Origin: Ureibacillus terrenus
GTDB taxonomy: Bacteria > Bacillota > Bacilli > Bacillales_A > Planococcaceae
Length of the DNA: 64,000 bases
NCBI RefSeq assembly: GCF_006569205.1
Contig: NZ_VIGD01000006.1
Coordinates: forward strand, 100,583 to 164,582
Direction of reading: 5' to 3'
Shown here piece after piece: positions 34,902-43,870 of the stretch; position 1 is the stretch's first letter; each line of letters starts with the position of its first letter. A model generated the notes under the pieces. It did not search any database. It was given only the letters and a program-made list of their open reading frames with translations, and had not been told where the DNA came from. The position numbers were made by a program, and so were the translations under genes.

Positions 34902-35642
34902 ATGAAAACGAGAATTTCAAAGTGGGTTGTTTTCTGCAGCATTCTCTGTCTTTTGTTTTTGTCTGTGAATGTTATTGCCTATGCGAAAGATCACCACAAA
35001 TATAAAGATGACTACAATTATCTCAACGTTGATCATGACGGTTACTACAAAATTGATAACTACAAAGTTGATCAAGCGGATTACCACTACCGCGAAAAAT
35101 TCGAAAAATATGATGACAATGATGATTATTTCGGCGAGAAATTCAGAAAACATGATGACGACGATGACGATGATTACAAATGGGGAAGATCCGAATACAA
35201 TTTCCAAGGAAATTTAGGCCGACCTTCCTACTGGAACATTTGGACAAGAGATACGAACGTCACTGTAAGCAATAACCTTCCTGTTCAGGAAGCGAAAACC
35301 GTTCCTTTTGAATTGGACGGAAAAACAACAAACCTGTTAGTACTGCCTTCTGACGGACAATTGCTCGTTTCCGGAGAAAAAATGGCCGACTTTCTCGGAA
35401 TCAAAAGCAAATTCTACGGCCAAAGCCGAATTTTGGAACTTTCGAAAAATGGAGAAGAATTGATCGTAAGAGCCGGTACGAATGCTGCTTACGAAAACAT
35501 GGTCAAAACACCATTGCCAACCAAAGCCATTTATTATGAAAAAACTGTATATCTTCCTGTTTCTGTGATTGCCAATGCCTTTGGATACAGCGTAGACTGG
35601 GACGAAAGCACAGGTACATTCACTTTGGAGCAATTTAAATAA
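34902..35642 (+). CDS. Secreted protein with copper-amine-oxidase-N (stalk) domain
   Basis: 246 residues. A signal peptide (about 1-28, ending AYAKD) precedes an unusual segment of Asp, Tyr, His and Lys (about 30-95, including HDDDDDDDYKWG), then a copper amine oxidase N-terminal-like domain. The domain motifs are VLPSDGQLLVSGEKMADFLG and KTVYLPVSVIANAFGYSVDWDES. This domain is a structural cell-surface module without catalytic copper. The acidic/His tract could bind metal ions. ATG 34902 follows AGGAGGAGAAGTGAAG. It begins a four-gene unit. Confidence 0.78.
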   Translation: MKTRISKWVVFCSILCLLFLSVNVIAYAKDHHKYKDDYNYLNVDHDGYYKIDNYKVDQADYHYREKFEKYDDNDDYFGEKFRKHDDDDDDDYKWGRSEYNFQGNLGRPSYWNIWTRDTNVTVSNNLPVQEAKTVPFELDGKTTNLLVLPSDGQLLVSGEKMADFLGIKSKFYGQSRILELSKNGEELIVRAGTNAAYENMVKTPLPTKAIYYEKTVYLPVSVIANAFGYSVDWDESTGTFTLEQFK

Positions 35643-35655
35643 TGAGGTGATGGAA

Positions 35656-35898
35656 ATGAAACCAGGAAAAAAAGCGAAATGGATCGTCGGCATTGCAGGT
35701 ACTGCATTTACTGCCTTTGTATTAGGGCAATTGGATGATACACCAGTTTATTCTTCAAACACGAACAATATCGGCATGGTTACGGAAGTCAATGATTCCA
35801 TGAGCGAACGCGAAAAAGAACTTGTCCAACTTGATTGGAGCAACTTTACTCTCGAACAAAGGGCCGATTACTATGATTTCTCTACTAGAAGATCATAA
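35656..35898 (+). CDS. Small membrane-anchored protein in apbE unit
   Basis: 80 residues with a basic start (MKPGKKAKW), one membrane helix (about 9-25) and an acidic outside segment. ATG 35656 follows TGAGGTG, 13 nt after the previous stop, and the gene overlaps apbE by 26 nt. It shows no FMN-attachment motif. Family unknown; probably a component or anchor of the same redox system. Confidence 0.6.
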   Translation: MKPGKKAKWIVGIAGTAFTAFVLGQLDDTPVYSSNTNNIGMVTEVNDSMSEREKELVQLDWSNFTLEQRADYYDFSTRRS

Positions 35899-36820
35899 TA
35901 ACGCTGAAATGGAGTCCCTCCAATTAAATATCATGAATACCACTTTTCGTATAAACATCGAAAACCACAATGGAATTGAATGGAAGGGGGAAGTCATTTC
36001 CTTCCTGGAATATATCAATCAGGAATTTTCAAGATTCCGCAAAAACAATGAACTCTGGCGTTTTAATGAAGCCAAACGGAATCAGACCATCCGTGTTTCC
36101 CCCATTCTTTACGACATGCTGAAAAAAGCTGAAGAGTATCGGCAAAAAACAGGGGGCAGATTCTCCCCCTACATGCTCATTCCTTTGGAAAGCCACGGTT
36201 ATTCCCGATCCTTCCCTTTTGTTTCAGCAAAACATGAAGAATCAGCCATCCATTATCAATATGAAAACAACCCGCTTGTTTTCAAAGGAGATTTTCAAAT
36301 CACAAAAAATACGGACCAAAAAGTTGATTTAGGCGGAATCGCAAAAGGATATGCAGTCGAAGCTGCCGCAAAATGGCTGAAGCAGCATACCGGCAGCAAA
36401 TACGGCATCGTGGACGGCGGCGGCGATATGGCCATTTGGTCGGATGGACAAAAAACATGGAAAATAGGAATCAAAAATCCTTTTGATGAAAGCCGGACGA
36501 TCGGATCATTTTCCATCCAAAACGCGGGAATTGCCACATCAAACATCGTGTACCGCAGCTGGATGCAAGGAAATCGGAAAAAACATCATTTATTGGACGG
36601 AAGAAACGGCATGCCCGTTGAAACGGACATTGTCCAGGCAACGGTAGTAATGGAGCATTGCATCGATGCCGAAGTCGGTGCCAAAGTTTGCTTTATGTCA
36701 AAGGATGATTCGATTGATTCGATTCTTTCCAACATCAGCAAAAAGTTCAGCTATGTGCTTGTGAAATCCGATGGAAACATCATAACAGGAGGGAATAAAA
36801 CTTATGGACGTGTTTACTAA
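35873..36820 (+). CDS. apbE: ApbE-type FAD:protein FMN transferase
   Basis: 315 residues. ApbE attaches FMN covalently to threonine or serine of extracytoplasmic flavoproteins. Signature motifs: NELWRFNEA, VDLGGIAKGYAVEAAAKWL, GIVDGGGDMAIW, and the HHLLDGRNGMPVE segment corresponding to the Mg2+/FAD site. No lipoprotein signal is visible, unlike many ApbE proteins, so it may work inside the cell or be anchored by its neighbour. ATG 35873 lies within the preceding gene, 9 nt after AAAGGG. Confidence 0.88.
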   Translation: MISLLEDHNNAEMESLQLNIMNTTFRINIENHNGIEWKGEVISFLEYINQEFSRFRKNNELWRFNEAKRNQTIRVSPILYDMLKKAEEYRQKTGGRFSPYMLIPLESHGYSRSFPFVSAKHEESAIHYQYENNPLVFKGDFQITKNTDQKVDLGGIAKGYAVEAAAKWLKQHTGSKYGIVDGGGDMAIWSDGQKTWKIGIKNPFDESRTIGSFSIQNAGIATSNIVYRSWMQGNRKKHHLLDGRNGMPVETDIVQATVVMEHCIDAEVGAKVCFMSKDDSIDSILSNISKKFSYVLVKSDGNIITGGNKTYGRVY

Positions 36821-37355
36821 CTGGAATCTCATACGCGCTTCAGGCTTTCTTGCCTATTTTCTATTGACCCTTTCCATTATGGCCGGCGGTATGCAGAAAT
36901 TATCCGATTTTCAAAACCACAAACCGCTTTTGATGGAACTCCACAAAATCAGCGGTTGGACCGGAGTATTGACCGTTGTGTTCCATGGAACTTTGCTATT
37001 GGTAGACAAATATGTTCCTTATAATATTGTGGAATTGTTGATTCCATTTGCGGCTGAAAACGAACCTTTCCATTCCGGAATCGGAACCCTCTCCTTCTAT
37101 CTGTTCTTAATCGTCATGGCCACTTCCGATTTCTTCATGAAAAAACTCGGTTTTCAGCTTTGGAAAAAACTTCATTTCCTTGTGTTCCCTGCCTGGGTCT
37201 TCATGACTCTCCATGGCATCTTCATTGGAACGGATTCCGGACAGGTCTGGGCCATCTTCATCTATTGCGCGAGCATCGTTTTGATTACGGCTTTGCTTGT
37301 TATGCGGATTCTTGAAGGCAAAGTGAAAGCCGTAAATAGCCATAAAGCAAGTTAA
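36804..37355 (+). CDS. Ferric-reductase-like transmembrane haem protein
   Basis: 183 residues and about five membrane helices. Histidines lie in paired helices (LHKISGWTGVLTVVFHGTLLL and LHFLVFPAWVFMTLHGIFIG), the bis-haem-b arrangement of ferric reductase-like domains (YedZ/NOX type). No NAD(P)H-binding domain is fused, so it needs an electron donor. It overlaps apbE by 17 nt. With ApbE upstream, it could carry electrons across the membrane to a flavinylated acceptor. Confidence 0.82.
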   Translation: MDVFTNWNLIRASGFLAYFLLTLSIMAGGMQKLSDFQNHKPLLMELHKISGWTGVLTVVFHGTLLLVDKYVPYNIVELLIPFAAENEPFHSGIGTLSFYLFLIVMATSDFFMKKLGFQLWKKLHFLVFPAWVFMTLHGIFIGTDSGQVWAIFIYCASIVLITALLVMRILEGKVKAVNSHKAS

Positions 37356-37458
37356 TCTTTTGAAAACCGTTTTTCCACCCTTGCAGTGGCCATAACAAAC
37401 CCATCCTAACACGAAAATTGAACCCCTCATTCATATAAATCGTGATTTGGAGACGAAT

Positions 37459-37488
37459 CCTGCCGCTGCAGGGGTTTTTTTTATTCAA
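37459..37488 (+). terminator. Terminator of the apbE unit
   Basis: Short stem CCTGC / GCAGG followed by eight T residues. Confidence 0.6.
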
Positions 37489-37494
37489 ATTAAA

Positions 37495-37537
37495 AAGAAA
37501 AGGCAACCGGAAAGATTTTTCCGGTCACCTTTTCTTT
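37495..37537 (-). terminator. Terminator of the two-component operon
   Basis: Stem AAAGGCAACCGGAAA / TTTTCCGGTCACCTTT with a minus-strand T-run. Confidence 0.75.
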
Positions 37538-38894
37538 ATTTTTTATGGAATGTAATAATAAACTCGGTTCCTTTCCCTACTTCGCTTTTCACCCCAATCT
37601 CCCCGCCATGCGCCTCTACAATCGTCTTGGCAATGGCCAGTCCAAGGCCCGTTCCGTTTCTTTTTCTTGAAGCATCTCCACGATAAAAACGTTCAAAAAT
37701 ATGCTCCAAATCTTTTGGCAAAATCCCGATTCCCGTGTCCTTTACGCTCAGTACGATTTTTTCCTCCCGGCAAACCAGCGAACAAGTAATGGAACCTTCT
37801 TTTGTGTAGCGGACCGCATTATCCAGCAATATATAAACGAGCTGCTGGATTCTCGCCTTATCCCCTTTCATCACCACGCCGTCTTGAATCTTTTCTTCCA
37901 ATGCAAGATGGGATGGAAGGGTTCTTTTAAATCGATTTAATAAAGAACGGATCATTGAAGAAAGATCCAATTCCTCTATATTCAGTTCAACACGGTCCTG
38001 GTCGCTTCTTGCCAAAAACAATAAATCATCCAGCAATTTATGCATCATTTCCGCTTCCTGTCTCATATCTTCCAGCACTTGTCTGCCAAACGGGCTCAAA
38101 TTTTCCTGTTCTTCGCTTTCCAAAACATCAATGGAGCTATAAAAAACGCTTAGCGGCGTACGAAGTTCATGGGAAGCGTCGGAAACAAATTTCCTTTGTT
38201 TTTCATAAGACCGTTGAATCGGCTTCATCGCCTGCTCTGCAAAGAAACTTCCGGCCAGGGCAAACAGCAAGCTAAATACAACCGTCAGGAACAATAAAAT
38301 CCAAACGATGTTTTGAATGAGATGCTTTTCATCTGTTATATTCTTTCCGACAATCACACTGCCGATTAATTGCCCGTCAATTTTAAGAGGATAGTAGATA
38401 AAAAGCACATGCGCTTTGTTCCACTCTGTTTCTTTTACTATCGCTGAAGCCTGTGGACGGAAACCCGTTTCTCCAATATATTTTGCAAAGTCTTGGACGG
38501 TTTCTTCCCCTTCGATTAAACGGAAATCCGTGTCAAATACGTAGTAAAATATATCCCTTTCCGGCCTATATTTCACCGGTTCAATTTCTTCAATTTCCTC
38601 TTCGTCGTAGTCAGGTTCTTCGCGTTCCGGTTCTCCATACTCTTCCACAATAACTCTTTTTTTACGTTTCCCCTCCAGTATTTGTTTTATTTCACCTCCC
38701 CTATATCTTTTAAATAACTCTTCGATGAATTCATGGCGTTCGCTTTCATAATAACGTTCCAATTCTTGGACTTCCTGTTTGTTAATCGCATTGGAAATAA
38801 AAAGATAGAGCACAGTAATGAAAATAATTAGGATAAGTAAAAGCGATCCCGTGTAAATCAATGTAAGTTTCAATTTGACCTTCTTAAATTCCAT
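37536..38894 (-). CDS. Sensor histidine kinase
   Basis: 452 residues. Membrane helices at about 10-33 and 196-216 bracket an external sensor domain with a very acidic stretch (EEYGEPEREEPDYDEEEIEE). The phospho-accepting His is at 242 in FVSDASHELRTPLS; the ATPase domain has ILLDNAVRYTKEG, VKDTGIGI and GTGLGLAIAK. It overlaps its response regulator by 11 nt. It faces the ApbE/haem unit and may control it, but that is only positional. The acidic sensor suggests a cation ligand. Confidence 0.92.
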   Translation of the reverse strand: MEFKKVKLKLTLIYTGSLLLILIIFITVLYLFISNAINKQEVQELERYYESERHEFIEELFKRYRGGEIKQILEGKRKKRVIVEEYGEPEREEPDYDEEEIEEIEPVKYRPERDIFYYVFDTDFRLIEGEETVQDFAKYIGETGFRPQASAIVKETEWNKAHVLFIYYPLKIDGQLIGSVIVGKNITDEKHLIQNIVWILLFLTVVFSLLFALAGSFFAEQAMKPIQRSYEKQRKFVSDASHELRTPLSVFYSSIDVLESEEQENLSPFGRQVLEDMRQEAEMMHKLLDDLLFLARSDQDRVELNIEELDLSSMIRSLLNRFKRTLPSHLALEEKIQDGVVMKGDKARIQQLVYILLDNAVRYTKEGSITCSLVCREEKIVLSVKDTGIGILPKDLEHIFERFYRGDASRKRNGTGLGLAIAKTIVEAHGGEIGVKSEVGKGTEFIITFHKK

Positions 38895-39564
38895 TTTGAT
38901 CCCTCAATTTATAGCCGACGCCTCTCACATTTTTAATGATGGACGGTTTTCCGGGCACATCCACTTTCTTTCGCAGCAGTTTCACCAAGGCATCCAAAGC
39001 GTTATCTGTAATTTCCGCATCAAATCCCCAAATTCTCTCGATAATCATTTCCCGCGGCAATACTTGATGCTTATTTCGGAGCAACAATTCCAGCAATTCG
39101 TATTCTTTTTTTGAAAGTTCAATGACTTTGCCGTTTCTTTTCACTTCATGGGTATTTAAATTCAGCTCCAAATCGTCAAATGTTAAAGTCTCTTCAAAAG
39201 GTTTGTCGACTCTTCGCGACAATGCCCGTATCCTTGCAACAAGCTCTTCAAATTTAAAAGGCTTGATCAAATAATCGTCCGCCCCCGAATCCAATCCTTC
39301 CACCACATCTTCAACGGAATCTTTGGCGGTCAAAAACAAAATGCCTCCATTATAACCGTTTTCTCTTAGACGTTTGCACACTTCCAGGCCGCTTAATTCC
39401 GGCATCATCCAGTCCAAAATGATGACGTCATAGTCCGTGAACATGGCATAATCATAGGCGCTTTGGCCATCCTTTACCCAATCCACCCGTCCATATTCCT
39501 TTTTCAATAAATGATAGACCATTTTCCCCAAGTGCTCATCATCTTCGGCAAATAATATGTTCAT
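38884..39564 (-). CDS. OmpR/PhoB-family response regulator
   Basis: 226 residues. The receiver domain has the acidic pocket EDDE, phospho-acceptor Asp51 in IILDWMMPE and the conserved Lys in LIKPFKFEELVAR. The C-terminal winged helix follows the PhoB pattern (EYELLELLLRNKHQVLPRE, RGVGYKLRD). It is the first gene of the two-gene operon and phosphorylated by the kinase that follows. ATG at 39564. Confidence 0.93.
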   Translation of the reverse strand: MNILFAEDDEHLGKMVYHLLKKEYGRVDWVKDGQSAYDYAMFTDYDVIILDWMMPELSGLEVCKRLRENGYNGGILFLTAKDSVEDVVEGLDSGADDYLIKPFKFEELVARIRALSRRVDKPFEETLTFDDLELNLNTHEVKRNGKVIELSKKEYELLELLLRNKHQVLPREMIIERIWGFDAEITDNALDALVKLLRKKVDVPGKPSIIKNVRGVGYKLRDQNGI

Positions 39565-39808
39565 TCATCTTCACCTTCTTGAGTACAGTCTTTTTTATTA
39601 GCGTATCAAAAAAATCTGAAAAGAAATTGAAAATTTCTTATACTTCAAGGATAATTAAAGGCTTTTTATTTTATATCTGCATTCGGCAACCTTATTTGTA
39701 CGGAGTGATTCAATTTTTCTGCACAACTTTGATAAAGAAATGGGCCGACCTGTCCGAATGCTGTTTCATCCGGCAGCCCAAAGAAAAACTTCTCCTCCGG
39801 GAATAATA

Positions 39809-39842
39809 AAAAACGCTTAAGGTCAGCCCTTAAGCGTTTTCT
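39809..39842 (-). terminator. Terminator of rlmI
   Basis: Perfect 13-bp stem AAAACGCTTAAGG / CCTTAAGCGTTTT, in a 278-nt gap that otherwise shows no gene. Confidence 0.88.
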
Positions 39843-41027
39843 TCAACGTCTCGAATGCACTTCATAAATGGCGAATTTCAAATAGTCCCCTTCATCGGCG
39901 GCGAGCAATTTGGGATGGTCATAGCCGGCGCCGCTCCAATACACTTCGCGCAACACTTTTTTGGCATCAAACGCCGCATCGGCAATCATCTCCCGGAACT
40001 TGTCAGGGCGGACATGGTATGAGCAGCTTGCAGTGACTAAAAAGCCGCCGTCTTTGACAAGCTTCAATCCATTAAGATTGATGTCTTTATAACCGCGCAG
40101 CGCTTTCCGGACGGCATTGGCCGATTTCGCAAATGCCGGCGGATCAAGGATGACGACATCCCACTGTTTGCCGTTGCGCACTGCCTGGCGCAAATAATCA
40201 AACGCATTGTCGACCACGAAGTCGACGTTTGTAAAGCCGTTTAAGGCCGCGTTCCGTTTCGCCGTTTCAATCGCATGTTCGGAAATGTCCACGGCAGTGA
40301 CATGTTTTGCCCCATATAGGCAGGCGTTTAACATAAATGAACCGGTATGGGTGAAGCAGTCAAGCACCGTTGTGTCCGGGCCGATCAGCGGGCGGATGGC
40401 GGCGCGGTTTTGCCGCTGGTCGAAGAAAAAGCCGGTTTTTTGGCCATTTTCAATATCGACAATATATTTGACGCCGTTTTCCTCGATTTCAATTTCCGTT
40501 TCCGCTTCCCCATACCAAAAACCTTTTTCTTTCTCCAAACCTTCCAATTCCCGTACGTTTACATCATTGCGCAAATAAATGGCCCTCGGTTCAAATACTT
40601 CAAGCAAACCGGTCAAAATCCAATCTTTATGTTTTTCCATTCCGAGCGCCAAAATTTGCACCACAAGAACGTCCTCATATTTATCGACAATGAGACCCGG
40701 CAAAAAATCAGCTTCCCCGTAGACGGCGCGGCAGGAACGGACACCCGGTATCATTCGTTCGCGGTATGCCCACGCCTGGCGGATGCGGTTGACAAAAAAC
40801 TGTTCATTCAGTTCATCATCGGGGTTCTGCGTCATCACACGCACAATGATTTGTGAAGCCGGATTGATATATCCTTTCGCCAGCCAAAATCCCTCATGGT
40901 TATAGATATCAACGAAGTCTCCGGGCGTGATTTCTCCTTCGATATAATCGACTTCGCTTTGGAAAACCCAAGGATGGCCTTGTTCAAGACGCTTCTTTCG
41001 TTTCCGGTTCAAAACAACTTTTGCCAT
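39843..41027 (-). CDS. rlmI: 23S rRNA cytosine methyltransferase RlmI-like
   Basis: 394 residues. An N-terminal PUA RNA-binding domain (HPWVFQSEVDYIEG) is followed by a central domain and a Rossmann SAM-methyltransferase with VLDCFTHTGSFML, VTAVDIS and the DPPAFAK catalytic-loop motif. RlmI makes m5C1962 in 23S rRNA in E. coli; the Bacillus orthologue is YwbD. ATG 41027 follows GGAGTG. The gene is visibly richer in G+C than its surroundings, with some lines above 60%. Confidence 0.88.
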   Translation of the reverse strand: MAKVVLNRKRKKRLEQGHPWVFQSEVDYIEGEITPGDFVDIYNHEGFWLAKGYINPASQIIVRVMTQNPDDELNEQFFVNRIRQAWAYRERMIPGVRSCRAVYGEADFLPGLIVDKYEDVLVVQILALGMEKHKDWILTGLLEVFEPRAIYLRNDVNVRELEGLEKEKGFWYGEAETEIEIEENGVKYIVDIENGQKTGFFFDQRQNRAAIRPLIGPDTTVLDCFTHTGSFMLNACLYGAKHVTAVDISEHAIETAKRNAALNGFTNVDFVVDNAFDYLRQAVRNGKQWDVVILDPPAFAKSANAVRKALRGYKDINLNGLKLVKDGGFLVTASCSYHVRPDKFREMIADAAFDAKKVLREVYWSGAGYDHPKLLAADEGDYLKFAIYEVHSRR

Positions 41028-41118
41028 CTATCTGTTTCACTCCCATTCGATTGTCAGTCGTTGCGTTATAATAATAGCGAATCCCGCAAAACTGCGCAAA
41101 CATTGGGCAGAAAGTCGG

Positions 41119-41146
41119 TTGACAACCGGCAGTGGAGTGATATGAT
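41119..41146 (+). promoter_or_regulatory. SigA promoter of the thiO riboswitch transcript
   Basis: TTGACA, 16 nt, TATGAT; transcription should begin near 41153, about 25 nt before the riboswitch. Confidence 0.75.
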
Positions 41147-41176
41147 AAACGTAAATTAAAAATTGCATGATGTTGA

Positions 41177-41277
41177 AACATCCACTAGGGGTGCCTTCAG
41201 AAAGGCTGAGATCAAAGTGTGCCTTTGAGACCCTTAGCACCTGATCTGGGTAATACCAGCGTAGGGAAGTGGAGAGG
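41177..41277 (+). ncRNA. TPP riboswitch (THI element)
   Basis: The conserved thi-box parts are present in order: CTAGGGGTGCCTTC, GGCTGAGA, GAGACCCTTAGCACCTGATC and TGGGTAATACCAGCGTAGGGAA. It binds thiamin pyrophosphate. A strong terminator follows, so control is by premature termination. Confidence 0.95.
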
Positions 41278-41324
41278 AGTTTACAAGGGCAACATGGCGT
41301 TGCCATCATAAATTGTGGGCTCAT

Positions 41325-41368
41325 GCCGCTTTCTTTACGCTCGTCCGTAAAGAAAGCGGCTTTTTTAT
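41325..41368 (+). terminator. Riboswitch expression-platform terminator
   Basis: Perfect 15-bp stem GCCGCTTTCTTTACG / CGTAAAGAAAGCGGC followed by TTTTTT, between the TPP aptamer and thiO. Confidence 0.93.
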
Positions 41369-41404
41369 TATAGAAACTGCTTTATATTGAGGGGAGAGGT
41401 TCAA

Positions 41405-42550
41405 ATGAGTGTTCAACATTATGATGTCGTGATTGTCGGCGGCGGGGTAATTGGTGCCGCGGCAGCCTTCGAACTTTCCAAACGGCAGCACCGGGTCGCC
41501 ATATTAGAAAAACGGACAGCGGCTTGCGAAGCATCAAGTGCGGCAGCCGGCATGCTGGGGGCGCAATCGGAGTTTTTCTCGCCAAGTCCGCTCGTGCCGT
41601 TCGCCCTAAAAAGCCGGGCCCTTATGCTATCCTTGGCGGTAGAGCTGAAGGATCGGACAGGGATTGATATCGGCCTTGTGGAAAAAGGAATGATCAAAGT
41701 TGCAACCACAGAGAAAGAAGCGGAAGAGCTCCAACGCCATTTTGAATTCTGGCGAGAAACGGATTATCCGGTGCGCTGGCTGACGAAAGAGGAAGCGGTT
41801 GAGATGGAGCCGTCTCTTGCAAAAGAAGCAATTGTTGGAGCCATGTACATTGAAGGCGACGGGCAAGTGAGCGCTCCGGATTTGGCCAGGGCCCTCGGAT
41901 ATGCCGCGATTTCGGCCGGCGCCCAGCTGTATGATTATACAGAGGTATTGAACATTCGTTCCGAAGACGGCATCCATCTCGTCGATACAACGAATGGGAC
42001 GTTTGCCGCCGGGGCGGTTGTCATCGCCGCGGGTGCCTGGACTGCACGGCTCGGGGCAATGATCGGCCTTCCTCTTGCCATGTATCCGGTCAAAGGGGAA
42101 TGCCTCATGGTACGCACACAGGCTCCATTGCTGCGGACAACCATTTTTGCCAAAAACGGCTGCTATATCGTACCGAAGCGGGGCAATCAACTTCTTATTG
42201 GCGCGACCTCTACACCGGAGACATATGACGGCCGTGTGTCCGCTGGCGGAGTGCTAAGTCTGCTTCACCGCGCAACCGCTCTTGTACCGGACATCCAACA
42301 AGCTGAATGGATCAAAACATGGGGCGGAATCCGTCCGCAGACAAAAGACGGCTTGCCATACATCGGGGAACATCCGGAGCGGCAAGGACTGTTTGTCGCG
42401 GCAGGCCATTACCGGAACGGCATTTTGCTTTGCGCACTCACCGGCCGTCTGATGGCAGACTTGGTTGAGAGGAAAGAAACGGGGATCGATTTATCGCCGT
42501 TTTCATTGACCCGGCATGCAGAACAAGACACAATCACTCTGATAAACTGA
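41405..42550 (+). CDS. thiO: Glycine oxidase ThiO
   Basis: 381 residues of a D-amino-acid-oxidase-type flavoenzyme. ThiO oxidises glycine to dehydroglycine for the thiazole of thiamin. FAD motif VVIVGGGVIGAAAAFEL at residues 8-24, VVIAAGAWT near 200, and the C-terminal GGIRPQTKDGLPYIG and AAGHYRNGILL are typical. ATG 41405 follows GAGGGGAGAGGTTCAA. It is controlled by the upstream TPP riboswitch. In Bacillus thiO is normally followed by thiS, thiG and thiF; here it is alone. The gene has about 60% G+C in many lines, well above its flanks. Confidence 0.92.
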   Translation: MSVQHYDVVIVGGGVIGAAAAFELSKRQHRVAILEKRTAACEASSAAAGMLGAQSEFFSPSPLVPFALKSRALMLSLAVELKDRTGIDIGLVEKGMIKVATTEKEAEELQRHFEFWRETDYPVRWLTKEEAVEMEPSLAKEAIVGAMYIEGDGQVSAPDLARALGYAAISAGAQLYDYTEVLNIRSEDGIHLVDTTNGTFAAGAVVIAAGAWTARLGAMIGLPLAMYPVKGECLMVRTQAPLLRTTIFAKNGCYIVPKRGNQLLIGATSTPETYDGRVSAGGVLSLLHRATALVPDIQQAEWIKTWGGIRPQTKDGLPYIGEHPERQGLFVAAGHYRNGILLCALTGRLMADLVERKETGIDLSPFSLTRHAEQDTITLIN

Positions 42551-42616
42551 AAATATACGGCTCGAATCTTTTTATTTATTCGCTCTTTTCGCAAAGTTTA
42601 ATTTCAAAACAACAAA

Positions 42617-42662
42617 GCGAATGGGAGAACCTTTTTCTCTTCCCATTCGCCTTATTTTTTTG
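42617..42662. terminator. Bidirectional terminator between thiO and ssuD
   Basis: Stem GCGAATGGGA / TCCCATTCGC followed by T residues. Confidence 0.8.
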
Positions 42663-42711
42663 AAAACAGTAAAGTTCAGATTTTAGACATGAGTAATAAT
42701 CAAATATAATT

Positions 42712-43842
42712 TTACACTCGCGCCAATTTCTCGGCAGTATAATCGTAGCCAACAACTTCTCCCTTTGGAGCGCCGGTTGATTTTTTATCTTGCTTATAAC
42801 CCAGCAATGGGAATACAAGCTCTGCAAATTGATATGCTTCTTCTAAATGAGGATAGCCTGATAAAACAAACTTATTGATGCCAATTTCCTGATATTCGCG
42901 GATGCGTTCCGCCACTGTTTCCGGATCTCCAACAATTGCTGTTCCGCAGCCTCCGCGCACAAGGCCGACCCCTGCCCATAAATTTGGGTAGATTTCCAGA
43001 TTGCCGCGTTCCCCTTTGTTCAATTCTGTCATTTTCTTTTGTCCGACTGAATCGTAGCGTTTAAACACTTCTTGGGCTTTTTTAATCGCCTCATCATCAA
43101 CGTATTTAATTAAGTCGTTTGCCGCCTTCCACGCTTCTTCATTTGTTTCCCGGACAATGACATGGACACGCAACCCAAATTCTACTTCACGGCCATGTTT
43201 TGCCGCTTCTGCCCGGACTTTTTCAATTTTCTCTTTCACTTGTCGAGGCGGTTCCCCCCATGTCAAGTACACATCGGAATGCTTTGCCGCCACTTTGATT
43301 CCCGCATCGGATGAACCGCCGAAGTAAATTGGTGGGTGAGGCTTTTGGATGCCAGGGAACATGATTTCCCCGCCTTCCACTTTCAAATGTTTTCCTTCAT
43401 AATCCACTTTTTCTTCCGCCAACAAGGCGCGCCAAATATCCAAAAATTCATCTGTGATTTCATAACGTTCATCATGGGAAGCGAATATGCCGTCTCCGGC
43501 CAGTTCCACCGGATCTCCCCCGGCAACAACATTGATCAACAAACGTCCATTTGAAATTTGATCGAGCGTCGCTGCCATACGTGCCGCAACAGTCGGTTTC
43601 ATCACCCCTGGACGAACCGCAATCAAAAATTTTAACTTTTGAGTCACTGTTGACAACGCTGACGCTGTTACCCAAGGATCGTTGCATGATTTTCCTGTCG
43701 GAATCAATACTCCTTCGTAGCCAAGCTCATCAACCGCTTGCGCAATTTGCTTAATGTACGGGAAATTTGTTTCGCGTGCACCTTTCGTTGTAGCTAAATA
43801 TCTGCCGTCTCCATAAGTTGGAATAAACCAGAAAAAGTCCAT
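42712..43842 (-). CDS. ssuD: FMNH2-dependent alkanesulfonate monooxygenase
   Basis: 376 residues of a luciferase-like TIM-barrel enzyme that cleaves alkanesulfonates to aldehyde and sulfite, using FMNH2 from a reductase encoded elsewhere. It starts [22 protein letters not shown], contains [13 protein letters not shown] and [24 protein letters not shown], and ends with an SsuD-type [25 protein letters not shown] 43842 is spaced 6 nt after GGAGAG; the GTG one codon earlier is less likely. Last gene of ssuBACD. Confidence 0.94.
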   Translation of the reverse strand: MDFFWFIPTYGDGRYLATTKGARETNFPYIKQIAQAVDELGYEGVLIPTGKSCNDPWVTASALSTVTQKLKFLIAVRPGVMKPTVAARMAATLDQISNGRLLINVVAGGDPVELAGDGIFASHDERYEITDEFLDIWRALLAEEKVDYEGKHLKVEGGEIMFPGIQKPHPPIYFGGSSDAGIKVAAKHSDVYLTWGEPPRQVKEKIEKVRAEAAKHGREVEFGLRVHVIVRETNEEAWKAANDLIKYVDDEAIKKAQEVFKRYDSVGQKKMTELNKGERGNLEIYPNLWAGVGLVRGGCGTAIVGDPETVAERIREYQEIGINKFVLSGYPHLEEAYQFAELVFPLLGYKQDKKSTGAPKGEVVGYDYTAEKLARV

Positions 43843-43870
43843 CACACTCTCTCCTTTTTATAAGAATTTG

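Noticed and set aside
34917..35207. Ile/Val-rich minus-strand ORF
   Set aside because: Mirror of the Asp/Tyr/His codons in the stalk protein gene.
41627..42190. 187-residue minus-strand ORF opposite thiO
   Set aside because: Antisense open frame caused by high G+C; thiO has all family motifs.
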